The notes beneath the pieces were generated by a model. It worked only from the letters and a program-made list of their open reading frames with translations, was not told where the DNA came from and did not search any database. A program made the translations under genes and the position numbers. This document shows, piece after piece, positions 28,266 to 37,879 of a DNA stretch of 64,000 nt; positions within the stretch are counted from its first letter, which is position 1; every line of letters begins with the position of its first letter. Source of the stretch: Pseudarthrobacter sp. NBSH8 (GTDB lineage Bacteria > Actinomycetota > Actinomycetes > Actinomycetales > Micrococcaceae); assembly GCF_014217545.1 (NCBI RefSeq), contig NZ_CP043178.1, positions 1,178,001-1,242,000 of the forward strand. Direction: 5' to 3'.

Positions 28266-29948
28266 TTAGATCCAGGACGGCATCCACATCCGGAAGCGCC
28301 ATTCCTGGTAGGGGATGGTCTCCGCCGTCCACACCGGGTAGAAAAAAGCGGACAGCAGGACTGCCCCGGCGACGAAGAGTGCCACCAGGTAAACACCGGA
28401 GCGCCGGCGCCAGAGGGGGTCGGTGTCCCGGCCCAGGACAAGGCCCAGGCAATACACCAGCGCGAGCACCAGGAAAGGCTCAAAGGAGACTGCGTAAAAG
28501 AAAAACATGGTCCGCTCCGGGTACATGAACCACGGCAGATAGCCGGCACCCACACCCGCGAGGATCGCGCCTGCACGCCAGTCACGGCGCCCTGCCCACC
28601 AGAACAGCAGGACCACCAGCGAGATGGCCGCTCCCCACCAGATCATCGGGTTCCCCACCGAGAGGATGGCAGAGGCGCAGTTAGGCACGTCGCATCCCGG
28701 GACGCCCTGCTCCGGTTTCTGGTAGAAGAACGACGTCGGCCGGCCCATCACCAGCCAGCTCCAGGCGCTTGCCTCGTAGGGGTGTTCGGAGCCCAGCCCC
28801 TGATGGAATTTGTAGGCCTCCAGGTGGTAATGCGCCAGGGAACGCAGGGAGTCAGGCAGCCAGCCCCACTCCGCGGAGGGGTTACTCTGGGCCCACTGCC
28901 GGAAGTAGGCGCCCTCGGAACGGAACCAGCCCGTCCAGGTGGCGGTGTAGACCACCACGGCAACAGGAACCATGCTGGCGAAGGCCTGGAGCCCGTCCTT
29001 GATGACTCCGCCGCTGACCCAACCGCGGATTCCCGCGACGCGCCGTGCATTGAGGTCCCACAGGACCGTCAGCACCCCGAAGCCGGCGAGGAAAAACAGG
29101 CCCGACCATTTGGTGCCCACCGCGAGGCCTATGCACACTCCCGCGGCGAGACGCCACCAGCGGATCCCCAGCCATGGTCCCGCCAGCAGCTGACGGGGTG
29201 AGGGCTGGCCCTTCGGGGACGCGGCCGCGTGGCGTCCGAGCCGTGCGGCCAGCCGCCGTCGACCGTCATCGTGGTCCAGCAGCAATGCTCCGAAGGCCGC
29301 CAGGATCCAGAACATCAGGAAGATGTCCAGGAGTGATGTCCGCGACATCACCAGGTGGTGGCCGTCGACGGCGAGCAGCAGGCCCGCGGCCGCAGCCAGC
29401 GGTAATGAGCGGAACAGTTTCAGCGCAATCAGCGTGAGCAGCAGGATGGACAGGGTTCCGGTCAGTGCGGCCGCGAACCGCCAGCCGAACGGATTATCGG
29501 CCCCGAACAGCCACATGCCGCCGGCGATCATCCACTTGCCCACGGGCGGATGGACCACGTACTCGGGAGTGTCCAGGAGGATGGCCGGGTTGCCCGCATT
29601 GAATGAGTCGTTGGCCTTGTCCGGCCAGCCCCGTTCGTAGCCGCTGACCAGGTAGGAGTAGGCGTCCTTGACGTAATACGTTTCATCGAAGACCAGGCTG
29701 TGCGGCGTGTCCAGCCGGACAAAGCGGAGGACGCCCCCGAGCGCGGAAGTCAGGGCAGGAACCAGCCAGAACCAGAGACGCAGCGACGGCGGGTAATCCC
29801 GCCAGCCGCGGGTGCTTCCGATCAGGCGCTCGCGGAGGGCTGCAGACGAGAAGGCCTTCGCCGGACGGGCGATCCAGGGGCCTCGTTCCGGCTGGTTGGT
29901 TTGGCCGGCCTCGGCAGGCCGCATGGAGGTCTGCGTCACGAGCCCCAT
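28266..29948 (-). CDS. Dolichyl-phosphate-mannose--protein mannosyltransferase (GT39)
   Basis: Transfers mannose from polyprenyl-phosphate mannose to Ser/Thr of exported proteins. The first luminal loop has the catalytic Asp-Glu in LVFDETYYVKDAYSY, followed by YVVHPPVGKWMI. About ten membrane helices follow, and NPMIWWGAA and MYPERTMFFFYAVSFEPF are late-loop motifs of bacterial Pmt. The ATG at 29948 (MGLVTQTSM) has AAAAGG upstream and gives 560 residues; further upstream the frame is antisense to rsmI. It is divergent from rsmI, a common actinobacterial arrangement. ManA in this window feeds the same mannose pathway. Confidence 0.93.
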   Translation of the reverse strand: MGLVTQTSMRPAEAGQTNQPERGPWIARPAKAFSSAALRERLIGSTRGWRDYPPSLRLWFWLVPALTSALGGVLRFVRLDTPHSLVFDETYYVKDAYSYLVSGYERGWPDKANDSFNAGNPAILLDTPEYVVHPPVGKWMIAGGMWLFGADNPFGWRFAAALTGTLSILLLTLIALKLFRSLPLAAAAGLLLAVDGHHLVMSRTSLLDIFLMFWILAAFGALLLDHDDGRRRLAARLGRHAAASPKGQPSPRQLLAGPWLGIRWWRLAAGVCIGLAVGTKWSGLFFLAGFGVLTVLWDLNARRVAGIRGWVSGGVIKDGLQAFASMVPVAVVVYTATWTGWFRSEGAYFRQWAQSNPSAEWGWLPDSLRSLAHYHLEAYKFHQGLGSEHPYEASAWSWLVMGRPTSFFYQKPEQGVPGCDVPNCASAILSVGNPMIWWGAAISLVVLLFWWAGRRDWRAGAILAGVGAGYLPWFMYPERTMFFFYAVSFEPFLVLALVYCLGLVLGRDTDPLWRRRSGVYLVALFVAGAVLLSAFFYPVWTAETIPYQEWRFRMWMPSWI

Positions 29949-29994
29949 GCTACCTTTTGCAGCTTGGGCCCCCTGCCAGCAGTACGCTGGGGGA

Positions 29995-30954
29995 GTGGAC
30001 CCTAACCCCAGCACCTTCGCCGATTCCCGCCCTGCAGAACCTTCCGTTGCCGCCGGGGAGGAACCAGCGACAGAGACGCAGGTGACAGCGGACCCGGCTG
30101 CAACGGCACCAGTTGCCACGGGGCCGGGCCGGATTGTGCTGGCGGCGACGCCAATCGGCAATGCCGGCGACGCGTCGGCCCGCCTGATCGAACTCCTGGG
30201 TACAGCGGACATCGTGGCCGCCGAAGACACCAGGCGCCTGCACCGCCTGGTCCAGAACCTCGGAGTCACCGTCGCCGGGCGGGTCATCAGCTACCACGAG
30301 CACAACGAGGCCACTAAGACCGCGGAGCTGCTGGAGCACGTCCGGGCCGGCAAAACCCTGGTGATGGTCACTGACGCCGGCATGCCTTCGGTCTCGGACC
30401 CGGGGTTCCGGCTCGTGGAAGGCGCTGTGGCCGCAGGACTGACCGTGACCGCCGTCCCGGGCCCGTCTGCGGTACTGACCGCTTTGGCTCTCTCCGGCCT
30501 GCCCACCGACCGCTTCTGTTTTGAGGGGTTCCTGCCCCGGAAAGCCGGCGAACGGGCGTCGCGTCTGGCGGACCTTTCGGCGGAACGCCGGACTATGGTG
30601 TTTTTTGAGGCCCCGCACCGCCTGGAATCGATGCTGCGGGCGCTGCGTGAGCGCTTCGGTGCCGAGCGGCGGATCGCCGTCTGCCGCGAACTGACCAAGA
30701 CCTACGAGGAAGTCATCCGCGGGACGGTCGGGGAACTGTTGCTGTGGGCCGAAGGCAACGAGGTCCGCGGCGAGATAGCCGTGGTGCTGGGCGGCGCTCC
30801 CGAGCAGGCGCCGGGGACCCCCGAAGACCACGTGGCCGCCGTCAACGAGCTGGTGGCCCAGGGAATCCGGCTGAAGGAAGCTGTGGCCGCTGTCGCTGAG
30901 GACGTCCGCGTCAGCAAGCGGGAGCTGTACGCGGCAGTCCTCGCGGCACGCTGA
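29995..30954 (+). CDS. rsmI: 16S rRNA (cytidine-1402-2'-O)-methyltransferase
   Basis: SAM-dependent 2'-O methylation of C1402 in the ribosomal P site. The tetrapyrrole-methylase fold is clear: RIVLAATPIGNAGDASARL, AAEDTRRLHRL, YHEHNE, TDAGMPSVSDPGFRLV and the AVPGPSAVLTALALSGLP motif. A disordered 35-residue N-terminal extension precedes the domain. Start at the GTG at 29995 directly after GGGGGA; 319 residues. It is divergent from the protein mannosyltransferase with 46 nt between starts. Confidence 0.95.
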   Translation: MDPNPSTFADSRPAEPSVAAGEEPATETQVTADPAATAPVATGPGRIVLAATPIGNAGDASARLIELLGTADIVAAEDTRRLHRLVQNLGVTVAGRVISYHEHNEATKTAELLEHVRAGKTLVMVTDAGMPSVSDPGFRLVEGAVAAGLTVTAVPGPSAVLTALALSGLPTDRFCFEGFLPRKAGERASRLADLSAERRTMVFFEAPHRLESMLRALRERFGAERRIAVCRELTKTYEEVIRGTVGELLLWAEGNEVRGEIAVVLGGAPEQAPGTPEDHVAAVNELVAQGIRLKEAVAAVAEDVRVSKRELYAAVLAAR

Positions 30955-30971
30955 GCAGGCGAAAACTCAGC

Positions 30972-30985
30972 TGTGCAGCTGCACA
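30972..30985. promoter_or_regulatory. 14-bp palindrome between rsmI and gabD
   Basis: TGTGCAGCTGCACA is a perfect palindrome 17 nt after the rsmI stop and about 140 nt upstream of gabD. It could be an operator for gabD. It has no loop, so a terminator role is unlikely. Confidence 0.35.
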
Positions 30986-31125
30986 ACAGTGTCTGGTATC
31001 TGTAGTGCGTCCAGGCGTAGACCCTCTGGCGGCCGCGGCAGTAGTCTGACAGTAAATCAGCCGGGAAGGCAGGCCACCAGGCCTGTGCAGTGGCTGCACC
31101 AAACCTTACTGACGAGGGAGTCAAC

Positions 31126-32625
31126 GTGACTGTCACCGCACTGCCAGCTGTTACCGCGGAGCGCGAAAGCGCGCTGCTGGCCTCTGTTCCCACCGGATTG
31201 CTGATCAACGGCGAATGGCGCCCGGCGGCTTCAGGCAAGACGTTCGACATCGAAGACCCCGCCACGGGGAAGGTACTCCTTAGCATCGCTGACGCGGGCC
31301 CGGAGGACGGCGAGGCTGCTTTGGACGCGGCCGCCGCCGCACAGGAGTCGTGGGCGAGGGTTCCGGCGCGTGAACGCGGTGAAATCCTCCGACGTGCCTT
31401 TGAAATGGTTACGGCGCGTGCCGAGGACTTCGCGCTGCTGATGACCATGGAAATGGGCAAGCCGCTTGCCGAAGCCCGTGGCGAGGTCACCTACGGCGCG
31501 GAGTTCCTGCGGTGGTTCTCCGAAGAAGCCGTCCGCGCGTTCGGACGCTACTCGGTCTCCCCGGACGGCAAGTCCCGCTTGCTGGTGACCAAGAAGCCGG
31601 TGGGCCCGTGCCTGCTGATCACGCCGTGGAACTTCCCGCTGGCCATGGCCACCCGCAAGATCGCCCCCGCCGTCGCAGCCGGCTGCACCATGGTGCTGAA
31701 GTCCGCCAACCTCACGCCGCTGACCTCGCAGCTGTTCGCCGCCGTCATGCAGGAGGCGGGCCTGCCCGCCGGAGTCCTGAACGTCATTCCCACGTCCACT
31801 GCGGGCGCCACCACCGGCCCGCTGATCAAGGACCAGCGGCTGCGCAAGCTGTCCTTCACCGGCTCCACCGAGGTAGGACGTCGCCTGCTCGCCGATGCCT
31901 CCGAGACTGTGCTGCGGACTTCCATGGAACTCGGCGGCAACGCCCCGTTCGTGGTCTTCGAAGACGCAGACCTGGACGCTGCTGTCGCCGGTGCCATGCT
32001 GGCGAAGCTGCGGAACATGGGCGAGGCCTGCACCGCCGCGAACCGGTTCATCGTCCACGAATCCGTCGCCGAGGAATTCGCCCAGAAGTTCGCCGCGAAA
32101 ATGGGTGAGATGACCACCGCCCGGGGCACCGAGCCGGAGTCCAAGGTGGGACCCCTGATCGATGCCAAGAGCCGGGACAAGGTCCACGAACTCGTGTCCG
32201 ACGCCGTCGCCTCCGGCGCCAAAGCTGTCCTGGGCGGCGCCCCGGCCGAAGGCCCAGGCTACTTCTACCCGCCCACCATCCTCACCGGCGTCACCGAAGG
32301 CACCCGGATCCTGTCCGAGGAAATTTTCGGCCCCGTCGCCCCGATCATCACCTTCGGCACCGAGGACGAAGCGATCCGCCTGGCCAACAACACCGAGTAC
32401 GGGCTGGTGGCGTACGTGTTCACGCGCGACCTGAACCGCGGCATCCGGATGGGCGAACGGCTCGAGACCGGCATGCTCGGCCTGAACGCCGGCGTTATCT
32501 CCAACGCCGCCGCACCGTTCGGCGGCGTCAAGCAGTCCGGGCTAGGACGTGAAGGCGGCCTCGAGGGCATCGAGGAATACCTCTACACCCAGTACATCGG
32601 CATCGCGGACCCCTACGCCGGCTGA
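31126..32625 (+). CDS. gabD: NAD(P)-dependent succinate-semialdehyde dehydrogenase
   Basis: Aldehyde dehydrogenase superfamily, closest in motifs to succinate-semialdehyde dehydrogenases. TPWNFPLAM, FTGSTEVGR, the catalytic Glu in MELGGNAPF, the catalytic Cys in GEACTAANRF and EEIFGPVAPI are all present; 499 residues. The GTG at 31126 follows GAGGGAG at 5 nt; an upstream in-frame start at 31090 lacks this. The exact aldehyde is an inference. No GABA transaminase lies nearby. Confidence 0.88.
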   Translation: MTVTALPAVTAERESALLASVPTGLLINGEWRPAASGKTFDIEDPATGKVLLSIADAGPEDGEAALDAAAAAQESWARVPARERGEILRRAFEMVTARAEDFALLMTMEMGKPLAEARGEVTYGAEFLRWFSEEAVRAFGRYSVSPDGKSRLLVTKKPVGPCLLITPWNFPLAMATRKIAPAVAAGCTMVLKSANLTPLTSQLFAAVMQEAGLPAGVLNVIPTSTAGATTGPLIKDQRLRKLSFTGSTEVGRRLLADASETVLRTSMELGGNAPFVVFEDADLDAAVAGAMLAKLRNMGEACTAANRFIVHESVAEEFAQKFAAKMGEMTTARGTEPESKVGPLIDAKSRDKVHELVSDAVASGAKAVLGGAPAEGPGYFYPPTILTGVTEGTRILSEEIFGPVAPIITFGTEDEAIRLANNTEYGLVAYVFTRDLNRGIRMGERLETGMLGLNAGVISNAAAPFGGVKQSGLGREGGLEGIEEYLYTQYIGIADPYAG

Positions 32626-32685
32626 ACGGACAATCCTCCGGCTGACAGGATTATCATCCGGTGAGCCGGGTCCTCCAGCGCCTGC

Positions 32686-32721
32686 GGGCAGGCAATAGCA
32701 GTTGGCTGCTATTGGCTGCCC
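32686..32721. terminator. Bidirectional terminator hairpin, gabD/tgpA
   Basis: CAATAGCAG (32693-32701) pairs with CTGCTATTG (32706-32714) around TTGG. After one G-G mismatch the stem continues with GGGCAG/CTGCCC. It lies 61 nt beyond the gabD stop and contains the stop codon of the convergent transglutaminase gene. Confidence 0.65.
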
Positions 32722-35192
32722 CGCGGCCGGAACAGGCGGTCGCGCGCCCTCGACCCGGAGCGTGCGGCGGCTTTTGCCGTCCCGCGTGCCAGCCTGTTGA
32801 CCTTCTTAAACGGGGCAGCCAGGAGCCAGGCCCACAGTCCCAGAACCGACGGCGGGAGCCAGTCGGCCCGGAGGCGTCGGGGGAGCGAGGCGTTAGCTCG
32901 CAAGGACTGCTGTACCGCCGCGATGCGCGGGGCAATCGCCCCAGTCCTGCCGCGGCCTGGGTCCTGGACAGGCGGCCCGTAGTGCCGGCGTTCGAAGTCG
33001 GAGGTGAGGCTGCGGATGGCCTGGTGCGCGGCGTCGTCCATTCCACCGCTCTCGCCGAGCAGGGATGACTGGCGGAACCGGGCGGAATATGTTCGGGCTG
33101 TTTCGCTGGATTCCGGTGGCAGGCCGTAGTCAGTTCCGAGGTCGCGGATTTCAGCCCACGCCAGCGGAACCACGTCCTCCCGGGCCCGGTCCTCGGTGCG
33201 GAGCCGCCGTGCGCGCCGCCCCACCCTCACCAGCCCTGGCGAGGCCGCCAGGAGGACAAGGCCAAGCGCGGCCGCCGTCCCGAACAGCCACGGCAGGAGC
33301 ACCTGCCCCACGTCCCCATCGCCGCCACCTGCACCGGGGAGGGGCGCGGCCGTCGCACCTGGCGTGGAGGCCGGGGCTGTTGTGCCCGGGAGGAGGTCGG
33401 CGTTGTTTTCCAGCGACACGGGGCTACCCGGGTTGCTGGTTTCCGTAGCGTACGCAGGTATAACGCCACGCGACGGGGTGGGTTCGAACGGCACCCACCC
33501 CAGTCCCTGGAAGTAGAGTTCGGGCCAGGCATGGGCATCCCGGGCGTCCACCTCATACTCGGGCAGTCCACCTTGCCCGGCAACGGAAACCGTGGAACCG
33601 GTGGTACGGCCAGGCGCGTAGCCCACCGCGATGCGGCTGGGGATACCCTCCAAGCGGGCCATTACAGCCATCGCGGACGAGAAGTGGATGCAGTAACCGC
33701 TCTTCTGGGCCAGGAAATCGGCCAGCACCGAAAGCCCATTCCCGTCGTAGCCGCCCTGGACAGGTGACTGGAGGGAATAGGTGAACTCACCCGACCGAAG
33801 GTATTTCTGGATGGCCATGGCCTTGGCGAAGGGCGTGTCGCTGGAAGCCGTTACCGTCGCAGCGGTGCTCCGGACTATGTCCGGGACGTTGCCGGGAACC
33901 CTGGTGAAATCATCACGGATTCCCCGCACGGCCTGCGAGGACTGTTGAAGCAGGGTGGCCGTGAGCTTAGGCGTCGAGGACACCACAATGTATTGCTGTG
34001 CCCGTGAGTTGGTGTTGGTTCCCTTGACGGCCAGCGTGGCCGGGTCCCACGTCCAGGAGCCGTCGAGCCCGCGGATTGACTCGGGCGCATACGGCAACGG
34101 CAGGTACGGGCTGGTGAACGTGCCCGTATCCACGGCAGTCACCTGGCGGAGTTGCTCCTCGGCGACGATCTCGTAGCCCGTCTCCAGCTGTCCGGCCACG
34201 GGGCGGCGCTCGGCGTCCCGGTCATCAGGTCCCCAGGATTCGCCGTCGAAATTGTCAACAGTGACGGACCGCAGATAGAGCGACCCGGCCGCATTGGTGG
34301 CATAGGTGATCCGCCCGCTGCCGCCTGGTGCCCGCAGGCTGTTTCCCAGGGTAATCATGGGATTCAGGCCGGTGCCGGCGCCCCAAGGGTTCAGCCGGGA
34401 GCCCTGCGGAAACGTGCCGTGGTCGAAACCTGGAATTGCCGCCGGCACCGCCAGGGTTGCCACCAGCGCCACGGTTCCGGTCAGCACGGCCCGCCGCAGC
34501 TGGCCGGGATTCCGGCCGCTGTCGGCTGATGTGCGGGAATCCGACGCAAACCACTGGCTGCACGCGAGGATCAGCAGATATCCGGCCACCGTGGCAATGA
34601 AGCCCCAAACCCCCACGCTCTGGGGCTTCACCGTGGCGGGGACCACCAGAATGGCCAGAAGGCCCAGCCCGGTTGTTGCCGGCATGCCAAGCGGCACGGC
34701 CAACGCATCGATGAGGATGACGGTCAGGCCCAGGGCTGCGCAGCACACCATCACGATTCCTGCATTCGGAGCCACCGGGGCACTTTCCGCAAGGACCGTC
34801 TCGCTCGCCCGGCGGATGAACCTGTCCACTTCGGCCAGGGTTGCCCCGGACGGGATGAAACCGGCAATGCCCGTGCTCCGGAAGAACGTCAGTGTTAGAA
34901 CCGCGATCAGCGACGCAAAGCCGCTGGCTGCCACCACAAGGGGCTGGGCCCGCAGTGCGCGGAGCGTGGCGATGGACAGGCAGACCACCACTACCGTGGT
35001 CAGGATCGGCAAGTACCAGGCCCATCCGCGCAGGACTCCGTTGAGGGAAATTGCGGCGCCCGCAACAGAGAGGGCCACAGCCCCGGCCATGGCCCAGGGG
35101 TACGCCCCAACCCGCGACCGTGCCGGGACTTGTCCAGGGCTACCCGTGGCTGCCTTGTCTCGGGAAACGTTGCGTTCCGGTGCCAGCGTCAC
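32709..35192 (-). CDS. TgpA-type membrane transglutaminase-like protein
   Basis: An 827-residue protein of the DUF3488 plus transglutaminase type. Six or so membrane helices fill residues 30-240. An extracytoplasmic region follows, with a papain-like transglutaminase domain whose catalytic Cys is in SGYCIHFSS (about residue 501) and His in DARDAHAWPEL (about 554), with a downstream Asp-equivalent in the FEPTPS region. A late helix (about 640-660) and a DUF4129-like tail end the protein. It overlaps the DUF58 stop by four bases (GTGA), so it is the third gene of the moxR-DUF58-tgpA operon. The substrate is unknown. Confidence 0.92.
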   Translation of the reverse strand: MTLAPERNVSRDKAATGSPGQVPARSRVGAYPWAMAGAVALSVAGAAISLNGVLRGWAWYLPILTTVVVVCLSIATLRALRAQPLVVAASGFASLIAVLTLTFFRSTGIAGFIPSGATLAEVDRFIRRASETVLAESAPVAPNAGIVMVCCAALGLTVILIDALAVPLGMPATTGLGLLAILVVPATVKPQSVGVWGFIATVAGYLLILACSQWFASDSRTSADSGRNPGQLRRAVLTGTVALVATLAVPAAIPGFDHGTFPQGSRLNPWGAGTGLNPMITLGNSLRAPGGSGRITYATNAAGSLYLRSVTVDNFDGESWGPDDRDAERRPVAGQLETGYEIVAEEQLRQVTAVDTGTFTSPYLPLPYAPESIRGLDGSWTWDPATLAVKGTNTNSRAQQYIVVSSTPKLTATLLQQSSQAVRGIRDDFTRVPGNVPDIVRSTAATVTASSDTPFAKAMAIQKYLRSGEFTYSLQSPVQGGYDGNGLSVLADFLAQKSGYCIHFSSAMAVMARLEGIPSRIAVGYAPGRTTGSTVSVAGQGGLPEYEVDARDAHAWPELYFQGLGWVPFEPTPSRGVIPAYATETSNPGSPVSLENNADLLPGTTAPASTPGATAAPLPGAGGGDGDVGQVLLPWLFGTAAALGLVLLAASPGLVRVGRRARRLRTEDRAREDVVPLAWAEIRDLGTDYGLPPESSETARTYSARFRQSSLLGESGGMDDAAHQAIRSLTSDFERRHYGPPVQDPGRGRTGAIAPRIAAVQQSLRANASLPRRLRADWLPPSVLGLWAWLLAAPFKKVNRLARGTAKAAARSGSRARDRLFRPRGSQ

Positions 35193-36592
35193 CGCCCCAC
35201 CCCCGCTCCGCGGCGCACGTCTGCAGCCGCCGTGGCAGGCGCAGCACCGGCCTGGTCGAAGTGGGTCCAGGCATCCGGGACTGAAATCGAGGTTGTCACA
35301 GCCACTGCCCTCCAGCCGCCCCGGCGGAGGGCCTCCAAAGAGACCTCGGCATCCGCGGGCCTGTCGGAAACGATGATGGCGAAGGCATTCGCGCCGTAAC
35401 CCGCCGCCGGAGCGAGGGCTCTGGCCTCGCTCGGCGAGATCCTGCCGAGCACGGCAATAAGGGGACCCCGCATCCGGTGGGCCGAGAGTTTATCCATGAG
35501 GTGATCGTCGAAAACAGCCGGTCCGGCATCCTGGCCACCGTGCTCCCGGGCAGCATGGTGCGGACCGGAGAGCTGGATGGCAGCGAGGCTTTCGGCGATC
35601 GACTGGAGCCCGGACACTCCGCTGAACTCTTCCGCCTCCGGTTCCGGCGCGGACGGGGAACGGAGGAACGCGGGTTCGCCGCGGGGGTCCAGGAGCCGGA
35701 GGGCGTAGCTGCGCTCCGACAGGTGCGTACAGATGGAGATCGCGGCCACCACGGCCCACTCGAACGTGCCGCTGGTGATCATCTCGTGGCCGTCCGCGGC
35801 CGCACCGCCCCCAAGACCAGAACCGTGGCCGCCGGAAAACGCCGCGAACCGTTGGTCCAGGATGACGGTGGCCTCCGGCGTCGTGACGGATTCCTCCTGA
35901 CGCACCATCAGGGCGCCGTGGTGGGCGGTCGCCGCCCAATGCACCCTGCGCATCGGATCGCCCGGGCGGTATTCACGGGTCATGACGTCATCGTCGCTGG
36001 GGTTGGCACGGGTACGCGTGGCTGTGATGCCGTCGTTCCCGCGGGCTCCCGCGAGGCCCGTCGCGGGAAGCTCGACGGCGGCGGGCGTCACGGTGAGGGT
36101 GTCGCCGTCGTCAATTGACCGCCGGTGCAGGGACAACCCGAACGGATCCGTGAACTCGGCTGTCACCGGGCCGATCAGGTATTGTCCGCGTTTGGTGGAG
36201 CGCAGATGGTATTCGTACCTGCTGGTCCCGCCCTTGGCGGAGCGGGCGGGAAAATGGAAGGCCGGGGATTCCCCGAACCGTGGCGGCAGCCGTTCCTCCA
36301 TGATGGCCCGGCCGCCACCGGAACCGGTCCGTGCCACGGCGAGCCTAACCGTGGTTGCAGCGAAGGTTTCCACCGGGGACGGGTTGAACTCGCGGTAAAC
36401 CCGGAACCGCGGCTTGAGGAGCCTGATTCCGGCGAGCGAAACCAGGGGAAGGACTATGAGCAGAACACTCAAACTCAGCAGATCCCGCCGCCCCATGATC
36501 TGCGCAGACAACAGGCAGACGGCGCCGGCGGCCAGGAGCCCCCAGCCACGCTGGCTGAAGAGGTGCCGGGGGAGTCGGTCACGCAGCGCCAT
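35189..36592 (-). CDS. DUF58 domain protein
   Basis: A 467-residue protein with two N-terminal helices (about residues 15-55), a beta-rich middle, and the DUF58 signature REYRPGDPMRRVHWAATAHHGALMVRQEE near residues 205-235. This is followed by a von Willebrand A-like region (VILDQRFAAF). DUF58 proteins are partners of MoxR ATPases and may help assemble or activate complexes. It starts 13 nt after moxR and overlaps the transglutaminase gene. A Gly-rich insertion (GGHGSGLGGGAAADGHE) interrupts the A-like region. Confidence 0.9.
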   Translation of the reverse strand: MALRDRLPRHLFSQRGWGLLAAGAVCLLSAQIMGRRDLLSLSVLLIVLPLVSLAGIRLLKPRFRVYREFNPSPVETFAATTVRLAVARTGSGGGRAIMEERLPPRFGESPAFHFPARSAKGGTSRYEYHLRSTKRGQYLIGPVTAEFTDPFGLSLHRRSIDDGDTLTVTPAAVELPATGLAGARGNDGITATRTRANPSDDDVMTREYRPGDPMRRVHWAATAHHGALMVRQEESVTTPEATVILDQRFAAFSGGHGSGLGGGAAADGHEMITSGTFEWAVVAAISICTHLSERSYALRLLDPRGEPAFLRSPSAPEPEAEEFSGVSGLQSIAESLAAIQLSGPHHAAREHGGQDAGPAVFDDHLMDKLSAHRMRGPLIAVLGRISPSEARALAPAAGYGANAFAIIVSDRPADAEVSLEALRRGGWRAVAVTTSISVPDAWTHFDQAGAAPATAAADVRRGAGVGR

Positions 36593-36605
36593 GTGCCGGC
36601 CCAGC

Positions 36606-37715
36606 CTAGTGGTTCCGGCGCAATCCGGCGGGCGGGGCCGATGACCGGGCCGGGTTGTTCACCGGCTCCTGGTTCACCGGGAGCCGGGAGAGGATGCCCC
36701 GGATAACGGTGTGCGGCGTCTCGCCGGCGCCGGCTGCCTTGCGGTCCAGGATGATCCGGTGGGCCAGCACGGATTCCGCCACGCCGACGACGTCGTCGGG
36801 CAGCACAAAATCGCGGCCGTCCAGGGCCGCTGTGGCCTTCGCAGCCCGGAGTAGCTGGAGCATGGAGCGTGGGCTGGCGCCCAGCCGGAGCAGGGGGCTT
36901 CCGCGCGTTGCTCGGCCTACTGAGACGGTATATTCCTTGACCGCCTGAGATACGTAAACCTGCTGGACGGTTGCGATCATCGCTGCGACGTCCGCTGCGG
37001 TGACCACGGGGGAGACCTTGGCCAACGGGGAGGTCGCCTGATGGGTCTCCAGCATCTCGATCTCGGAGTCCTTGTCCGGATAGCCCATGGAAATCCGTGC
37101 CATAAATCGGTCGCGCTGGGCTTCCGGGAGTGGGTAGGTGCCTTCCATCTCGATCGGGTTCTGGGTGGCCACCACCATGAACGGTTCGTCGAGTTTGTAC
37201 GAGTCGCCGTCCACCGTGACCTGGTGTTCCTCCATGCACTCCAGGAGGGCTGATTGCGTCTTGGCAGACGCGCGGTTGATTTCGTCGCCAATGACGATGT
37301 TGGCGAACACAGCACCCGGGCGGAACTCGAAAAGCCGCGACGCCTGGTTGTAGATGGACACGCCCGTTACGTCCGAGGGCAGCAGGTCCGGGGTGAACTG
37401 GATGCGGCTGACCGTGCAGTCGATGCTCCGGGCGAGGGTTTTGGCCAGAAGGGTCTTGCCCACGCCCGGCACGTCCTCCAGGAGCAGATGGCCCTGGGCC
37501 AGCAAAACTGTCAGGGCGAGCCTGGCCGCATCCGACTTTCCGTCGATGACGGTGTTGATGGATGCCAGGATCCGCTGGCTGGCCGCGTGGAATGCTTCCC
37601 TGTCCATAGCTGCTGACTTGTGGCCGTTGAGGTGGCCCACTTGCTCCGTCACGGCGGAAAAGTTCCGGCTGGCAGGGGTTACCTCGTTGACGGCGGTGCG
37701 GCGGTGGGAATCCAT
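36606..37715 (-). CDS. MoxR family AAA+ ATPase
   Basis: A chaperone-like ATPase, usually acting with DUF58/VWA partners. Walker A is DVPGVGKTLL (near 81-90), Walker B VIGDEINRAS (141-150). The sensor region is VVATQNPIEMEGTYPLPEAQRDRF, with a C-terminal AAA lid (GASPRSMLQLLRAAKA). I chose the ATG at 37715 because GAAAGGTTGCAG precedes it; 369 residues. It is the first gene of the operon with DUF58 and the transglutaminase, and divergent from tatD with about 165 nt between. Confidence 0.94.
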   Translation of the reverse strand: MDSHRRTAVNEVTPASRNFSAVTEQVGHLNGHKSAAMDREAFHAASQRILASINTVIDGKSDAARLALTVLLAQGHLLLEDVPGVGKTLLAKTLARSIDCTVSRIQFTPDLLPSDVTGVSIYNQASRLFEFRPGAVFANIVIGDEINRASAKTQSALLECMEEHQVTVDGDSYKLDEPFMVVATQNPIEMEGTYPLPEAQRDRFMARISMGYPDKDSEIEMLETHQATSPLAKVSPVVTAADVAAMIATVQQVYVSQAVKEYTVSVGRATRGSPLLRLGASPRSMLQLLRAAKATAALDGRDFVLPDDVVGVAESVLAHRIILDRKAAGAGETPHTVIRGILSRLPVNQEPVNNPARSSAPPAGLRRNH

Positions 37716-37879
37716 CTGCAACCTTTCAGCCCGGGGATCGCCCGGAACGGGACAGCAGGCCTGCCTTCGCCCGGCGGTGGGCGTTCGCGTCTGTTCGTAC
37801 CAGCCTACTAACACAACTGCCCTGGCTGACAGAGAGTTCCGGGAATTCTGCGGGGATCGGCCGCCGCTAGGCTTGAGGG

